Assembly: GCF_949987515.2 (NCBI RefSeq)
Contig: NC_082701.1
Location: 39,263,755 to 39,327,754 of the forward strand
Source of the DNA: Delphinus delphis
Lineage: Eukaryota; Chordata; Mammalia; Artiodactyla; Delphinidae
Length of the DNA: 64,000 nucleotides
Reading direction: 5' to 3'
Each line of letters starts with the position of its first letter. The first letter of the stretch is position 1. Of the stretch, positions 11,086 to 23,012 are shown piece after piece. The position numbers were made by a program, and so were the translations under genes. Below the pieces are notes generated by a model, which saw only the letters and a list, made by a program, of their open reading frames with translations, was not told where the DNA came from and did no database searches.

Positions 11086-14000
11086 TAACAGAATTTCAGA
11101 TTTAAGTTTCTACTCACTGGTTTAGATATTTTTCCCTCTTGTTTGCTTCCCTCCTTCCTTTTCCATTTCCTTTTCTTTTCTTATTTCTTTTTTTGCACTG
11201 ACTCATCGAACTTGTCTTCGCCACTCCCTTTTCTTACCCAGATTTGCCTCATTCTTTCCCCATTAGCAGTCACTGTGTGGGAGGGAGTACCACATGTTGC
11301 TGGTCAATCTTCTCCATCCTTTGTGGGTCTATTCACTCCAGGAATCATATGACCAGCATGGGAACCAAGTGATGGATTACATTACCATCTTAATAACAAG
11401 ACCACGTGTAAAGAAGAGTCTTCAAGGTTTGTTAATATATTGCTTTCAAGTGGGAAACTTTCTGATCCACATTTCAAGGGAAAGGGGAAAAAAATCCTTG
11501 GGTGCTTGGGAAGCAGATCAAGGTAGATTCACACTGCGGGATGTGGGATGTTAGAGGCATCTTATTTGAGTGAAGGAAAGCAGGAAGCCATAGCATCTTC
11601 TGCTAACTGTTATTGTTGGATGCCTGCATTTCTTCTACAGCTGGAAGAAACATTAGAGATTAGGGTAGTGCAACCCTCCTATTTTCCAGATGAGAAAGCA
11701 GACCCAAAGAGGCTAAATAACTTGTGCATAAAAACTGGGATATTCGTTGCCCAGTGTTTATTCCCAGCACTGAATGTGGCTTGGAAGAACCACTACCTCT
11801 TTGAAAACAGTGGAAGTTTGGCTTGAAGTGGAGGCTTCAGGTCTCTCAACTGAAGGCTTTTGCAGTGCTGAAAAGTAGACTGAGGTTGGTAGCAGGTTGG
11901 ATTGGGGACAGTGTTCACCAGAAGGGCCCTGTTAACTGCTGTGATCGCTTTGCGTGGTTCCCTTCTGGGGATCTGCTCACTGGGGACTGGCTGACAGAGA
12001 TCTGTTCCTTCTACATTTGAAAGGAGGCCAACATTTAATAATAAAAACATTTCCAATTTTTCTTGCTCTTTTTCCCAGCCCTCATATTCCAAATTTTGTT
12101 CCAGGCTTAATTTTCTTATCTCAGCACTATTTGTATTAAGTTTTTATTGTTTACTGTAGGTCAGATGTCAGTATGAAGCCTGGGAAATCCAGAAAGTGTC
12201 TTAGAGGCTCATGACTGCTTTTTGGTCCTTTTTAGGTGCATCTTTTACCTGACTCATGGAACTATATTTTGTTGTCACTGAAATACTGTCCAGTGAACCA
12301 GTGGTTGACAGATGTGAAAGGTTACTTATTTGTGGCTAGGGAGCAGCCCTCTAAAGAGATCAGACAGCCCAGAACAGGAAGTCAAGTGCAAACAGGATGT
12401 GCTTGTCTTTACTGTAACTTGTATGCCTGTGTTTTGAAACTTGGTGTGCTTAATAAGTCAAGACTTCTAATACTTGAGCTTGGCTGAAGAAGTGTCTGCT
12501 TCTGGTTTGAAAAGGAGATAAGGCAACAAGACCTTTACTGCCCTTGCCTTTATACAGGTGCAGATCTTTCTTCTGGGGATCAGGTCATTCTTTCTTCCTG
12601 GTGCGTGGTGGTTTTTCCTAGTTTACACCATGTTGCATCCGTGTATTTTATAAAATGAAACCCCTGAATTGACTGCTAGTCTGTTACCTTTGGTAGATGC
12701 GGGATTCAAGCTGTGCTTGCTTATTTATTTTTTAATAACGATAGGAAATTTTAGCCTCTAATTCACTAGCCTTTTAAATTACAGTTTCCTTTTATTGAAT
12801 TCCAGGATTTCTAGCCCAACTTTTGAGTGTTTCCTGAGCAAGGTAGTTCACAAGTGACCCTGGGGTCTTTTTAGCCTTTGAAAGTTTCCTCCGTCGTGGA
12901 GGCTGGATCTAATGGCAACTGCTGAACTGTTTTGTACCTAGGCGAGTTTCTGGAGAAGAGATTAAGTAATTTGCTTGGGGTGGGGTGGTACCCAGCCGGT
13001 AAACAATCTTCGGAACCCCTGTTTTCTGGACTCCACCCCTACCCCCCACCATTCTTTCTTGCTTGCCACTGTGAAATCTGCTTTATTATTGTCTATTAGG
13101 GAGTAATCTTGGGGTCTTTGTGGATTATTATAACTGCTTGAGTTATTTCAGAACAGTGATGGTCTCAAACCAGAAACTAATGAGTACGGGGCAGGTAAAG
13201 GTTTGGGTAATGTTTTTTTGTGCATCTCGTGTCCCTGCCCCATTGCAAAGAAGACTATTCTGCCACTTTATAATTCCAGGAGCAAATGGGTGAAGTAGCA
13301 GCACATCACAACATCCCTGAAAACAGCAGTTCTTCCGGGTATCAGCACAGGTGGCTCTTTTTCTTGGATCTGTCAAGGAGTGGTGAATATGAGGCAGTTT
13401 GCACTGTGTTGTGGGATATATAGGCAAAGAATAAAACCTGAAGACCTGGTAAGCACAGGTGTTCTTCACGAGGAGATAATATCGTGTGAATACAAAGGTT
13501 TTCTTTGTGGTACTGGGTGAACTAGAAATTTCCATTTCTGCTTCTTGGGATAGATACTGGGCATATCATATCCTGGCAAGAGCAGAAAACTTTTCAGAAA
13601 GTCAGCATAATTTTCAGATTGAGGTCAAACATCAAACCAAGCCCAAAGGTCTTTGGGAGGAAGGGGTTAGTCTGGATTCATCCTGGATTTATCCCCAAAT
13701 CCCATCTGACTTCAGTGCAGTGCAAATAGTTACAGAGCACCAGGTAGGGCCTAGAATGTTCCATTCTCTGAATTTGGTGAACAAGAGGGGTTGAGGAGCT
13801 AAGGGACAGTCTAAGCTGTCTGGGCTACAGGAAAAGTGACAAATTTATTAGCAATGGAGTAGAATTGGAAAGAAACAGCCTAGGGCTGCATTGTGGAGAA
13901 ACCACTTCTGACCACCTCACAGAAAAGTTCTTCAGACATTATAAAATTAAGAGCTAGTGGGAGGGGCCTGGAGTCTTTAGTTCTTGGAGGGTCTTTGGAA

Positions 14001-14104
14001 AACTAGATGGAGCCTGGTTAAAGGTATCAGCCTTTTTTGTTTGTTTTTTTAAGTAGAGGATAGAGCAGATAAATTGTCACGTTAAAGAACCTTAAAAAAT
14101 ATTT

Positions 14105-14270
14105 TCTTAAAATTATTTATAACCAACTTTTACTGAGCACCTATTATGTGCTAAGCTCTAGAAATGCTTGTTATTTTAATTCTTTCAATTACCAGTTTCA
14201 GTGAAGCAGGCAGGTTCTATTGTTTTTGAGGAAATTAAAGGGATTAAATAGCACCAAAATCTAGAGTCTT
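14105..14270 (-). mobile_element. MIR SINE
   Basis: TACTGAGCACCTATTATGTGC followed by TTTGAGGAAATTAAAGGG. Confidence 0.7.
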
Positions 14271-16261
14271 TGTTCCTTCCACACCCAGTACATTTGGCTA
14301 CGTAAAGAACATCATTTTGATCCTAGGCAGACTCCCCGTCCTGAAGCACTGCCTTTTCCTAGGGTAAGGAGTAACACAAACCCTCTTACCTAGTTCCTGT
14401 GTCCTTGAACGTTTTTTTTTTTATCATGGTTACCCATTAGTCAGTCACTGTCATAGTGTCTACTGAAAGCAGCTTCTTCAATCAGAAGGTCCAGACAAGC
14501 TTATCTGGTAAATCCTGTTCCCTGTAGAAGAGTACAAGGAGGATCAGAGTCTTTTTATTCTTGATGGGCTTTGTCATCAGTTTTGATGAAAGAAGGATCT
14601 CGGGGTAATTAAACTGCAGGTCCGTTTATTTTGTTTTCAGTGTTGTTAGAAGACTTCACTCTGCACTGCTTTCTTCCCTGATTGACTTGCCCTTTGGGGC
14701 AGAATGCCTGGACTGCAATTAAATGTGTAGGTTTCTCTGCTGCACTGTTCAATCTGTCATCTCTCCTAAACGCCACACAAAGAAGCAGCCATTTAATTGG
14801 TCAGACCCCGAGGGTGATACTTTGGCACACCCCCATTGGTTAGAATTACTTTCCCCTGAACTTCAGAGCAGATGCTGAGGTCCCTCTGCAGATATTTGTC
14901 ATGGACTAGTTGGAAGCAGGGAGTTTCCAGGAACATTTATAATTTGTGATTATTAAGTATGTTTTTCAGTTGTTTACAACAGTTACCACTGCAGGAAAAA
15001 AGAGCTCATTTGTTACTGGTGCAAAGTAGAGATCTCTCTCCTTTTCCCCTTCTTCATGTTGTCTTTGTAACACTCTATGCCCTGAGACCCTCTGCTGTTC
15101 TGGTTCTCACAGCCTTTGTCCTGTTTCTCTCCCACCTGGCTTGGGGCTGTGCGCCTAGTAGCCATAGGCAAAGCTCTGCTTGGACCTGGCTGTCTGGTTG
15201 AGGTCTGTCTATTTGATTTCCAGCATTTCTTTTCTCTGTTCTCTTCCTTCTCCGTTTGCTGTTTTCATCTTTATTTGTATTCTTTGCAGTTTCATCGCAG
15301 CACCATTTCAAACCACAGCCTCCAGGAGGGCCCTGATGCCTTCTGTGCCATTTGATGCAGAGGAGGGATGGAAGTGACTGACGATCTTGTACATCTTTGA
15401 GACTCTCCCTTTCTGGCTTTTTAATGCCGTAAGAACTGACAATCGTAACATTTTTCTATTACTTTTAGCAGATCAGTCTGTTCCTGTTCCCGTTCCTTCC
15501 TTCTTTTTCAAGCAATCTTAGCAGACGCTTAAATTATTTTCAGCATGTGTGAGGTAGGCAGCGTTACTATGACATCTTTCCTTAAAAGGATTGCTGTGGT
15601 TCTGTGGGTTTAAAACCCGTAATTTGCTCATCACCCTGGAATCACGGTTGTGGAATTTTCAAGAATGAATCTCTGTCCCTCCCCCCAGTTTTTAAAGCTC
15701 TAATGCCGTTATCATTAGTAAGATTTCAACAAATACCTGGTGATCACGTTCGCCTGGCACTGAGGTTGGAAATAAAGCTGTAAAGTGACTTGCTCTTGTT
15801 TTCTGTTTCACCTTCTGCTCCCTAATCACTGGAGAAGAATACTTTAGAAAGAATCATACGAATTGTTAAATGGTTGCTTAAATGCGGTCCTGCCAGAACA
15901 CTCATCCCCTTAGAATGCACTCGCCATGCCACGTTGCGCGGGGACCCTGCCTGGTTTTGTTCCTTTTGGAATCGCCAGTGGCGGGAAGAGGGCTGAGCAG
16001 ATGAATGAATGACAGTTGTCCAGAGGTGTTCAAGATGCTATGAGAGCACAGACGGGGCCCAGAAGGTTTTGCTGAGGAAGTAGGTGCCACATGAGGGAGG
16101 TGGGGTGGGAGCAGGGGTCGAGGCTGAGAGAGGAACTGGAGGGAGGTTCCTGAGGCCACAGTAAGCTTGGCAATTGGGGACTGAAAGCATAGCAGGGTAG
16201 CTGGAGCCGAGAGCAAGGAGGGTGGGGCCCTGGGCTCTGATGATTGACTTTCATTATTATT

Positions 16262-16806
16262 ATTTTTATATCTTCATTGGAGTATAATTGCTTTACGGTG
16301 GTGTGTCCGTTTCTGTGCACAACAAAGTGAATCAGCTAATAAGTCTACGTATATCCCCATATCCCCTCCCTCTTGAGCCTCCCTCCCACCCTCCCTATCC
16401 CACCCCTCTAGGTGGTCACAAAGCACGGAGCTAATCTCCCTGTGGTATGCGGCTGCTTCCCACTAGCTATCTATTTTACATTTGGTAGTGTATATATGTC
16501 CATGCCACTCTCTCACTTTGTCTCAGCTTCCCCTTCCCCCCGTGTGTCCTCAAGTCCCTTCTCTACATTTGCGTCTTTATTCCTGTCCTGCCACTAGGTT
16601 CATCAGTACCATTTTTTTAGATTCCATATATGTGCGTTAGCATACAGTATTTGTTTTTCTGACTTCACTCTGTATGACAGACTCTAGGGCCATCCACCTC
16701 ATTACAAATAACTCAATTTCATTCCTTTTTATGGCTGAGTAACATTCCATTGTGTATATGTGCCACATCTTCTTTATCCATTCATCTGTCGATGGACATT
16801 TAGGAT
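16262..16806 (-). mobile_element. L1 3' end (ORF2 tail and 3' UTR), 5'-truncated
   Basis: On the minus strand, the typical L1 segment around GTCCATCGACAGATGAATGG is followed by the cetartiodactyl L1 3' UTR (revcomp of AGGTGGTCACAAAGCAC and neighbours). Flanked by TTTCATTATTATT at 16249-16261 and 16807-16819. Confidence 0.88.
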
Positions 16807-17359
16807 TTTCATTATTATTTAATGGTTACCAGTGAAAAGACTTCTTAAAAGGGGGCTAATAGAGCATTAGTTGTACTTGAGACAATTAAGTCAGAAACGC
16901 CTCTCTCCTCCACTGGACCAACACAGGTGGGCAAGAATAGAAACTGAAACAGATCCCAAATATCGAGGAAGGGCTTTACCTTTAGGAAGTGGGCATCTGT
17001 CTGGAGCACTGGTGCCCTGAGGTTGTAGGAAGTAGGAAATGCAGATGCCTTTCTGGATGTGTAAACTAAAATTCTGGATTCCCAGGAATGGCTTTTCTAT
17101 CTATGGTGCCTTTCACAAGGTCCTCAAGTGTTGAAGGTTGGCTTGGCGGGTAAGTACCCCTTTGGGCGTCCCTAGAAGGGAGCGGGAACCAGTGCGAAGC
17201 ACTCCCCACCGCTGGCCGCTTCAGGCGCTTTCCCTGGTCTTCTCCCAGTCAGTCCGTTAACCTCGCTCTCCCAGCGCACAGGCCCTTGAAGCACTGGTTC
17301 TGAGGGTGGGGCATGTGGATACTGAAAGCAGCCGCCTCTTTCTGGAGGACCACAAATGA

Positions 17360-17565
17360 CTTGAAGAACCTGGACTTACATCCCATCTCCCTCTAGTTGT
17401 GTGACCCTGCTGTGGTTACCCAACCCTCTTGAGGTCCAGCCTCTTCATTTACAAAATAACCATTTAAATTCTGAGTTTGGGGGCAGCATTACTGTATTAA
17501 ACGAGACAGTAGATGGACATGTAACAACTCACTTGGCACATGCTAGGTGTTTGTAGTGTTTTTGC
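17360..17565 (+). mobile_element. MIR SINE
   Basis: CTCTAGTTGTGTGACCCTG, CCTCTTCATTTACAAAATAACC, TTGGCACATGCTAGGTG in forward MIR order. Confidence 0.7.
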
Positions 17566-18994
17566 TTTTTCCTTAAAAAATAAAAATTTCTAGGATCATC
17601 TGAGAAAGGGCTTCAGGACCCCGGAGTCTGAATAACTCCCCCAGTTTTCCCCTTGCCTGTGCCTGAAATACCAGCACAGGAGATCCTCTCTCTCACCTGA
17701 AGCTTTGAACATTTGTACAGAAGTGTAACACAGGGATGGGATGAGAGAGGAGCCAGGCCCCGGTGTCTCTGAAGTCTTCCCACACGTCTCAGTGTGGAGA
17801 GGCTCTGGAGAGAGGCAAACACTCGATCCTCATTGGTCCCGTGCCTTAGTCTAGTGCCTACTGTTTACTGAACGTCTAGTACTGCCTTCCACCCCTTATG
17901 TAAAACTGGAAAGCCCAGTAAGGCCTGCTCTCTCCATACTGAGCGCCAACTCTGTGTCCAGCCTGGGGGACGCAGGTAAGTGTCTTCCTGTTACAGTGAA
18001 GCTCAGAGAGGCAACTTTCTTAAGCTCCTTCACTGACTCACTGTTAGGGCCAGGATTTAAGGACAAGTCTGACGGAATCGAAAACCAAAGTAAAACATAT
18101 TTGGGAACTTTATTTTTTTAATATATATTTTTTTACTGTTCCATTTTCTAAAAATTTAGCCCTAAAAGAAAATTCTTATCTAGGAACGATACATTATCCA
18201 TTACCCACATCTAAAGGACTGCCTTGGAGGATGGAAAACATCCATTAGGCTTTAAAGCCTTTGGGAATGCTCCAGCCTTGAGAAAGCTCCCCTGTTTATG
18301 TCCAGCCTGTACACTACCCCAGCAGGGCTGTTGTTCTAATTCAGGCCTTGGGGTTCTAAAGTTTTCTAAAGTTCCACAATATACTTGTCTCCTCTGTGAC
18401 TTAGGTGTTCTGAGTTCTTCATTCTAAAATAAATATCTCAGAAATAATCTCAGTACCACAGAGAACATGCTTCCTTGTCCCACACCTGGCAAGGGAGACC
18501 CGTCTGTAGTATGGTTGACTCTGGCAGTTGCCTTACTTACAGATGCCACAGTCACCCTATTTTATGCTCATTGTGTTGTCACCAGCATTTTAAATCTTCC
18601 CCCTCTGAGGTGGACCCCTCAGGCAGCTTTCCTGGAAAATTCCAGTTGCGACTCTGAGATTCTGTTTTACATTAAAGAGTTTTGAGGGAGTTCGAGTTTC
18701 TTTCCAGACTAACTTCTTTTAAAAAATAAGCAACCTTCCAAGTTGAGAGATGATTTTAAACTTCAGGTGAGTTCTTCAGATAATGACTGTGTCTTTATTG
18801 TGCGGGTGATGTGATCAGCTGTGTCATAGTCCCCATCCAGCCCCGTCCCTTGGGTGGTAGGAAACTCGGGTTCTGCGCGACCAGAGGGAGAGAGGGACAT
18901 TGGGCTTGCCAGTCAATAGTTGCTATTGAACAGCTGAGCTGTTGCCATTTTAGACTTGTAACATATAGTTTAATGATAGTTTATTTTGGTTTGC

Positions 18995-19155
18995 TATTTA
19001 TGGAGCATTTACTGTAGGTTAGGCACTTTGTTAGGTTAGGCACTTCTCATCCCTACAGTAACCTTCCAACAGGGGAGGTGTTACCTTCTTATACAGGTGA
19101 GGAAACGGACTCAGAAAGCTTAAGTAGCCTGCCCAAGGTTAGCTACCTTTGTTTT
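18995..19155 (-). mobile_element. MIR SINE, interrupted
   Basis: GGAGCATTTACTGTAGGTTAG, TATACAGGTGAGGAAACGG, CCTGCCCAAGGTTAGCTACC; the SINE at 19156 is inserted here. A short GGTTAGGCACTT duplication lies inside. Confidence 0.78.
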
Positions 19156-19454
19156 TTAAATTTTATTTATTTATTTATGACTGCCTCGGGTCTTTGCTGC
19201 TGCAGCAGCGGGGTGGGGGGGGGGGCTACTCTTTGTTGCGGTGTGCGGGCTTCTCATTGCGGTGGCTTCTCTTGTTGCGGAGCACGGGCTCTAGGTGTGC
19301 TGGCTTCAGTAGTTGTGGCACGCAGGCTCAGTAGTTGTGGCTTATGGGCTTAGTTGCTCCGCGGCATGGGGGATCTTCCCGAACCAGGGCTTGAACCTCT
19401 GTCCCCTGCATTGGCAGGCGGATTCTTAACCACTGGACCACCAGGGAAGTCCCA
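19156..19454 (-). mobile_element. CHR SINE, long type
   Basis: Full arm and head ending CACCAGGGAAGTCC. Target duplication CTACCTTTGTTTT at 19143-19155 and 19455-19467. Contains an 11-base G run (about 19212-19222). Inserted into a MIR. Confidence 0.92.
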
Positions 19455-20036
19455 CTACCTTTGTTTTAGATAAAGAACTTTTTCGTAGTCACTTTATGTC
19501 ACTGTAAATATTGGCAAAATGCTTTGGGCCCTAAGCAGAGATAACTAGTACTTGCCTCATGGGCTGTATTGATAAAATATGGACTGTTTCTCTGACCTCG
19601 ACTTGTTCATTCCACAAATTATTTGGGTGCCTGCTATGAAGTGGCACTGTGCTAGATGATGTGGATAGAAAAGTGAAGACAGATGAGGTTCCTGCCCTTG
19701 GAGTTTATACTGTAAACAGACAGATATAATTACAGATTATGATCATTTTCCCAAAGGAAACTGAAAGGGCAATGAGCGAGTGTGTGACTGGGGAGGACTC
19801 CTCTAAACAGGTGACGCTTGAGCAGAGGCCTGAGGATGAGAATGAGCAGTAGCGGCAGGGAGCAAGTGCAGGGACCCCGTGGCGGGAGGGAGCCTGGTGT
19901 CCTTGAAGAGCTGAAAGCTCACAAGGCGTGAAGCTTAGTAAGTGGTCGGGAAAGTAGCAGGACATGAACTGGGGAAGTGGGCCGGGGCTGGCAGCATACG
20001 TGGGGTCTTTTAACCGTGTAAGGAGAGGGAATTTTT

Positions 20037-20324
20037 TTTTTAACATCTTTATTGGAGTATAATTGCTTTACGATGTTGTGTTAGTTTCTGCTTTATAACA
20101 AAGTGAATCAGCTATACATATATATATATATATCCCCGTCTCTCCTCCCTCTTGTGTCTCCCTCCCACTCTCCCTATCCCACCCCTCTAGGTGGTCACAA
20201 AGCACCGAGCTGATGTCCCTGTGCTATGCGGCTGCTTCCCACTAGGTATCTATTTTACGTTTGGTAGTGTATATATGTCCATGCCGCTCTCTCACTTCGT
20301 CCCAGCTTACCCTTCCCCCTCCCC
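20037..20324 (-). mobile_element. L1 3' UTR only, 5'-truncated
   Basis: Same 3' UTR sequence as 16262-16806 but ends before the ORF2 tail. Contains an AT-dinucleotide run. Flanked by a 17-bp duplication differing at one base (AAGGAGAGGGAATTTTT at 20020-20036, AAGGAGTGGGAATTTTT at 20325-20341). Confidence 0.9.
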
Positions 20325-20371
20325 AAGGAGTGGGAATTTTTAATTCTCAAATGTAATGGGAGTCCATGAAA

Positions 20372-20467
20372 GAGCTTTAAGTGTTTTTGTCAGGGAAGGA
20401 AGAAAGAATTGTGGAGGAAGAGCTTTAAGTGTTTTTGTCAGGGAAGGAAGAAAGAATTGTGGAGGAA
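20372..20467. repeat. Perfect 48-bp tandem duplication
   Basis: Unit starts GAGCTTTAAGTGTTTTTGTC and ends GTGGAGGAA; the two copies are identical. A decayed partial repeat of the last part (AAGAAAGAATTGTGGAGGAAGAACTG) continues to about 20502. Confidence 0.95.
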
Positions 20468-20909
20468 GAACTGTGGAAGAAAGAATTGTGGAGGAAGAAC
20501 TGGAGAGCTTCAAGAACTGAAGCTGGGAAACTAGTTAGGAAGCAGTTCTCTGGTCCAAGAAGCTATGAGAGACCCTGGAAATGCAATAGTACACAGAGTC
20601 CCTGCCCTTATGGATTTTTAAATTCTAGTTAGGGAAGGCAGTTAACAAGTAAGCAAGTAACACCAGCTAGTACTAAGTGTTAGGCATGAGATTAGAAAGT
20701 GACAATTTAAAGTGAAGGTGAATGACAAGAAGGAGCCAAGCATGTGATATTCTGGGGAGAAGAGTCCAGGCGGAAGGAACAAACAGCAAATTCAAAGGGC
20801 CTAAGGAGGGAAATGTGAGTAATAGATGAGAGATGCGATCTAGACCACTGTTGGGGGCAAGGGAGATGGAGATGGGCACTGCCGAATCTTCAGCTTGAGA
20901 ATGGTGTTT

Positions 20910-21126
20910 TTTTTTTTTTTTTTTTTTTTTTTTGCGGTACGCGGGCCTCTCACTGTTGTGGCCTCTCCCATTGCAGAGCACAGGCTCCAGACGCGCAGGC
21001 TCAGCGGCCATGGCTCACGGGCCCAGCCGCTCTGCAGCATGTGGGATCCTCCCAGACGGGGGCACGAACTTGTGTCCCCTGCATCGGCAGGCGGACTCTC
21101 AACCACTGCGCCACCAGAGAAGCCCA
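20910..21126 (-). mobile_element. CHR SINE, deletion type, with long A tail
   Basis: About 27 T bases, then GCGGTACGCGGGCCTCTCAC and the head ending CACCAGAGAAGCCC. Target duplication AGAATGGTGTTT at 20898-20909 and 21127-21138. Confidence 0.93.
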
Positions 21127-21704
21127 AGAATGGTGTTTAAAGCCACCTGACTGGGGTCTCCTCGAGAGAGAGAGAGTGTGGATGGAGAGGACGTGGAAGA
21201 CAGCCTAGGTACTGTCAAAACTTAAGAACAGAGGGAGGGGGGCAGCACGGAAGCTTTGAGGCAGGAGGAAAACCAAGGGTGCAGAGTTCTGGAAGCTAAG
21301 AGATGCCTAGAGGGGAGAGCGTTTCCAGGAGGAAGGATGGGTTGCCTGTGTCCAGCCCTGCTGGGAGGTTGAGGAAGATGAAGCTAGAGAGTGTCACTCG
21401 GACCTGGCCACTTGGAAGTCCTGGTGACCTTACAAAGAAGAGATTAGGCAGAGTGATTGAGTCAGGCTAGGCTGGAAAAGGCTGAAGAGTGAATTAGAGG
21501 TTGAGGAAGTGCAGTCGAATATTTGGAGAAATTTTGATGTAGAGAGCAGAGAAAAGGACCTTTACTGAGGAGTGGCGGGTGTGGAGTCAACATGTTGTGG
21601 GGGTTTTTGTTATTTTTTATTTTATTTTATTTTTTACAAATTACAAATATTTTATTAGATGCTTTAAAAACTCTTTTTATAAACTTTAAAATGTAACTAG
21701 AGAG

Positions 21705-21990
21705 AGACTTCCCTGGTGGTGCAGTGGTTAGGAATCCGCCTGCCAATGCAGGGGACACAGGTTCGAGACCCGGTCCGGGAAGATCCCACATGCTGCAGAG
21801 CAACTAAACCCGTGAGCCACAACTACTGAAGCCCACGCGCCTAGAGCCCGTGCTCGGCAACAAGAGAAGCCACTGCAATGAGAAGCCCGCACACCTCAAC
21901 GAAGAGTAGCCCCCGCTCGCCTCAACTAGAGAAAGCCCGCGTGCAGCAACAAAGACCAATGCAGCAAAAAAAAAGAAATATATATGTATA
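21705..21990 (+). mobile_element. CHR SINE, long type, plus orientation
   Basis: Starts ACTTCCCTGGTGGTGCAGTG, box B GGTTCGAGACC, ends with an A-rich tail. Target duplication about AACTAGAGA on both sides. Inverted relative to the SINE at 20910-21126. Confidence 0.92.
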
Positions 21991-22467
21991 TATAAAACTA
22001 GAGAAGTGTACAAATTCTAAGTGTACAGTTTGATGAATTTTCACAAAGTAAACATCTATATAACCAGCACTCATATTAAGCAACAGAACATTACCAGAAG
22101 CCCCCTTGTGCCCCCTTCCATCTACTGTCAGAGGATAACCCCTGTGCGATTTCGAGCACCATATAGTAATCTTCTTGTGTTGGAATTTTATATAAATGGA
22201 ATCATTTAGTATGCGTTCTTTTGTGCCTATCTTCTTTCACTCAGCATTATAAGATTCATCTTTACCGTTGCATGGAGCAGTAGTTTGTTTATTCTCATTG
22301 CTGTATGAATATACCTTTATTTCTCCATTCTACTGTGGATCGACATTTGGATCTTTTCCACCTTGGGGCTATTACAATAGAACTGCTGCAAACATTCTTG
22401 TATACTTCTTTTGGTAAACATGTTTCTGTTGGGTATGTACCTGGAAGTGGAATTGCAAAGCCCTGGG

Positions 22468-22486
22468 GTGTGTGTGTGTGTGTGTT
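22468..22486. repeat. (GT)n microsatellite
   Basis: Nine or so GT units inside the old L1 fragment. Confidence 0.9.
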
Positions 22487-22804
22487 TACAAAGTGGTTGT
22501 GCCAGTTCATATTTTTTGCCAGCAGAAAATCCTGTCAACACTTGCTAGTATCTGTCTTTTCCATTTTAGCCATTCCAGTGGGTGTTTGGTGGAAACACAT
22601 TGTGATTGTAATTTGTACTTGCATTATGACAAGGAAGAGTTTTTTAAGTCTGGGAGGTCCTGGAAAGTGTCTCTGTGCTGATGGGAAAGCTCCAGTAGAG
22701 GTGGAAAGCAGATGCTCAGAGGGTAATAGGCTGCAGGGCAGACAGACTGATTTTTTTTTTTTTTGTGGAATCGGGAACACTTCTCTTGTGGCCTACGGAG
22801 TGTA

Positions 22805-23012
22805 GGCTTCAGGGTCTAAGCGACTTAGATTCAAATTCTGGCTTTACTGCCCTCTAGCCATGACCTTTAGTGAGTTACTTAACTTCTCTGAACCTTGGTT
22901 TTCTTACCTGAAAATGGGAAGAACTAATCTGCCTTGCCAGATCGTTGTGAGAATCACATGAGATAACACTAGGTAGTACCTAGCTCAGTGCCTGGCAGAT
23001 AAGAAGCATTCT
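22805..23012 (+). mobile_element. MIR SINE, near full length
   Basis: AGATTCAAATTCTGGC, GAGTTACTTAACTTCTCTG, CTCAGTGCCTGGCAGATAAG in forward MIR order. Confidence 0.87.

Larger units (their letters stand above)
19605..21560. repeat. Second copy of the unnamed ancient repeat, broken by younger insertions
   Basis: Phrases like those at 6600-7620 (TGGGTGCCTGCTATGAAG, GGAACAAACAGCAAATTC, CTGGTGACCTTACAAAG). Interrupted by the L1 3' UTR at 20037, the 48-bp duplication and the SINE at 20910. Confidence 0.45.
21610..22640 (-). mobile_element. Old L1 (L1M-type) 3' region, interrupted by a SINE
   Basis: Reading the + strand gives the familiar reverse-complement L1M phrases: TTTCACTCAGCATTATAAG, TGTGGATCGACATTTGGATC, GGTATGTACCTGGAAGTGGA, CATTCCAGTGGGTGTTTGGTGG. 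Considerable divergence marks it as ancient. Boundaries approximate. The 166-codon ORF across 22305-22805 is a by-product. Confidence 0.75.

Noticed and set aside
19208..19225. G-run as a G-quadruplex or regulatory element
   Set aside because: Lies inside a SINE arm and is best explained as slippage in that copy.
22305..22805. 166-codon plus-strand ORF
   Set aside because: Lies antisense on an old L1 3' region plus a GT microsatellite and T run.
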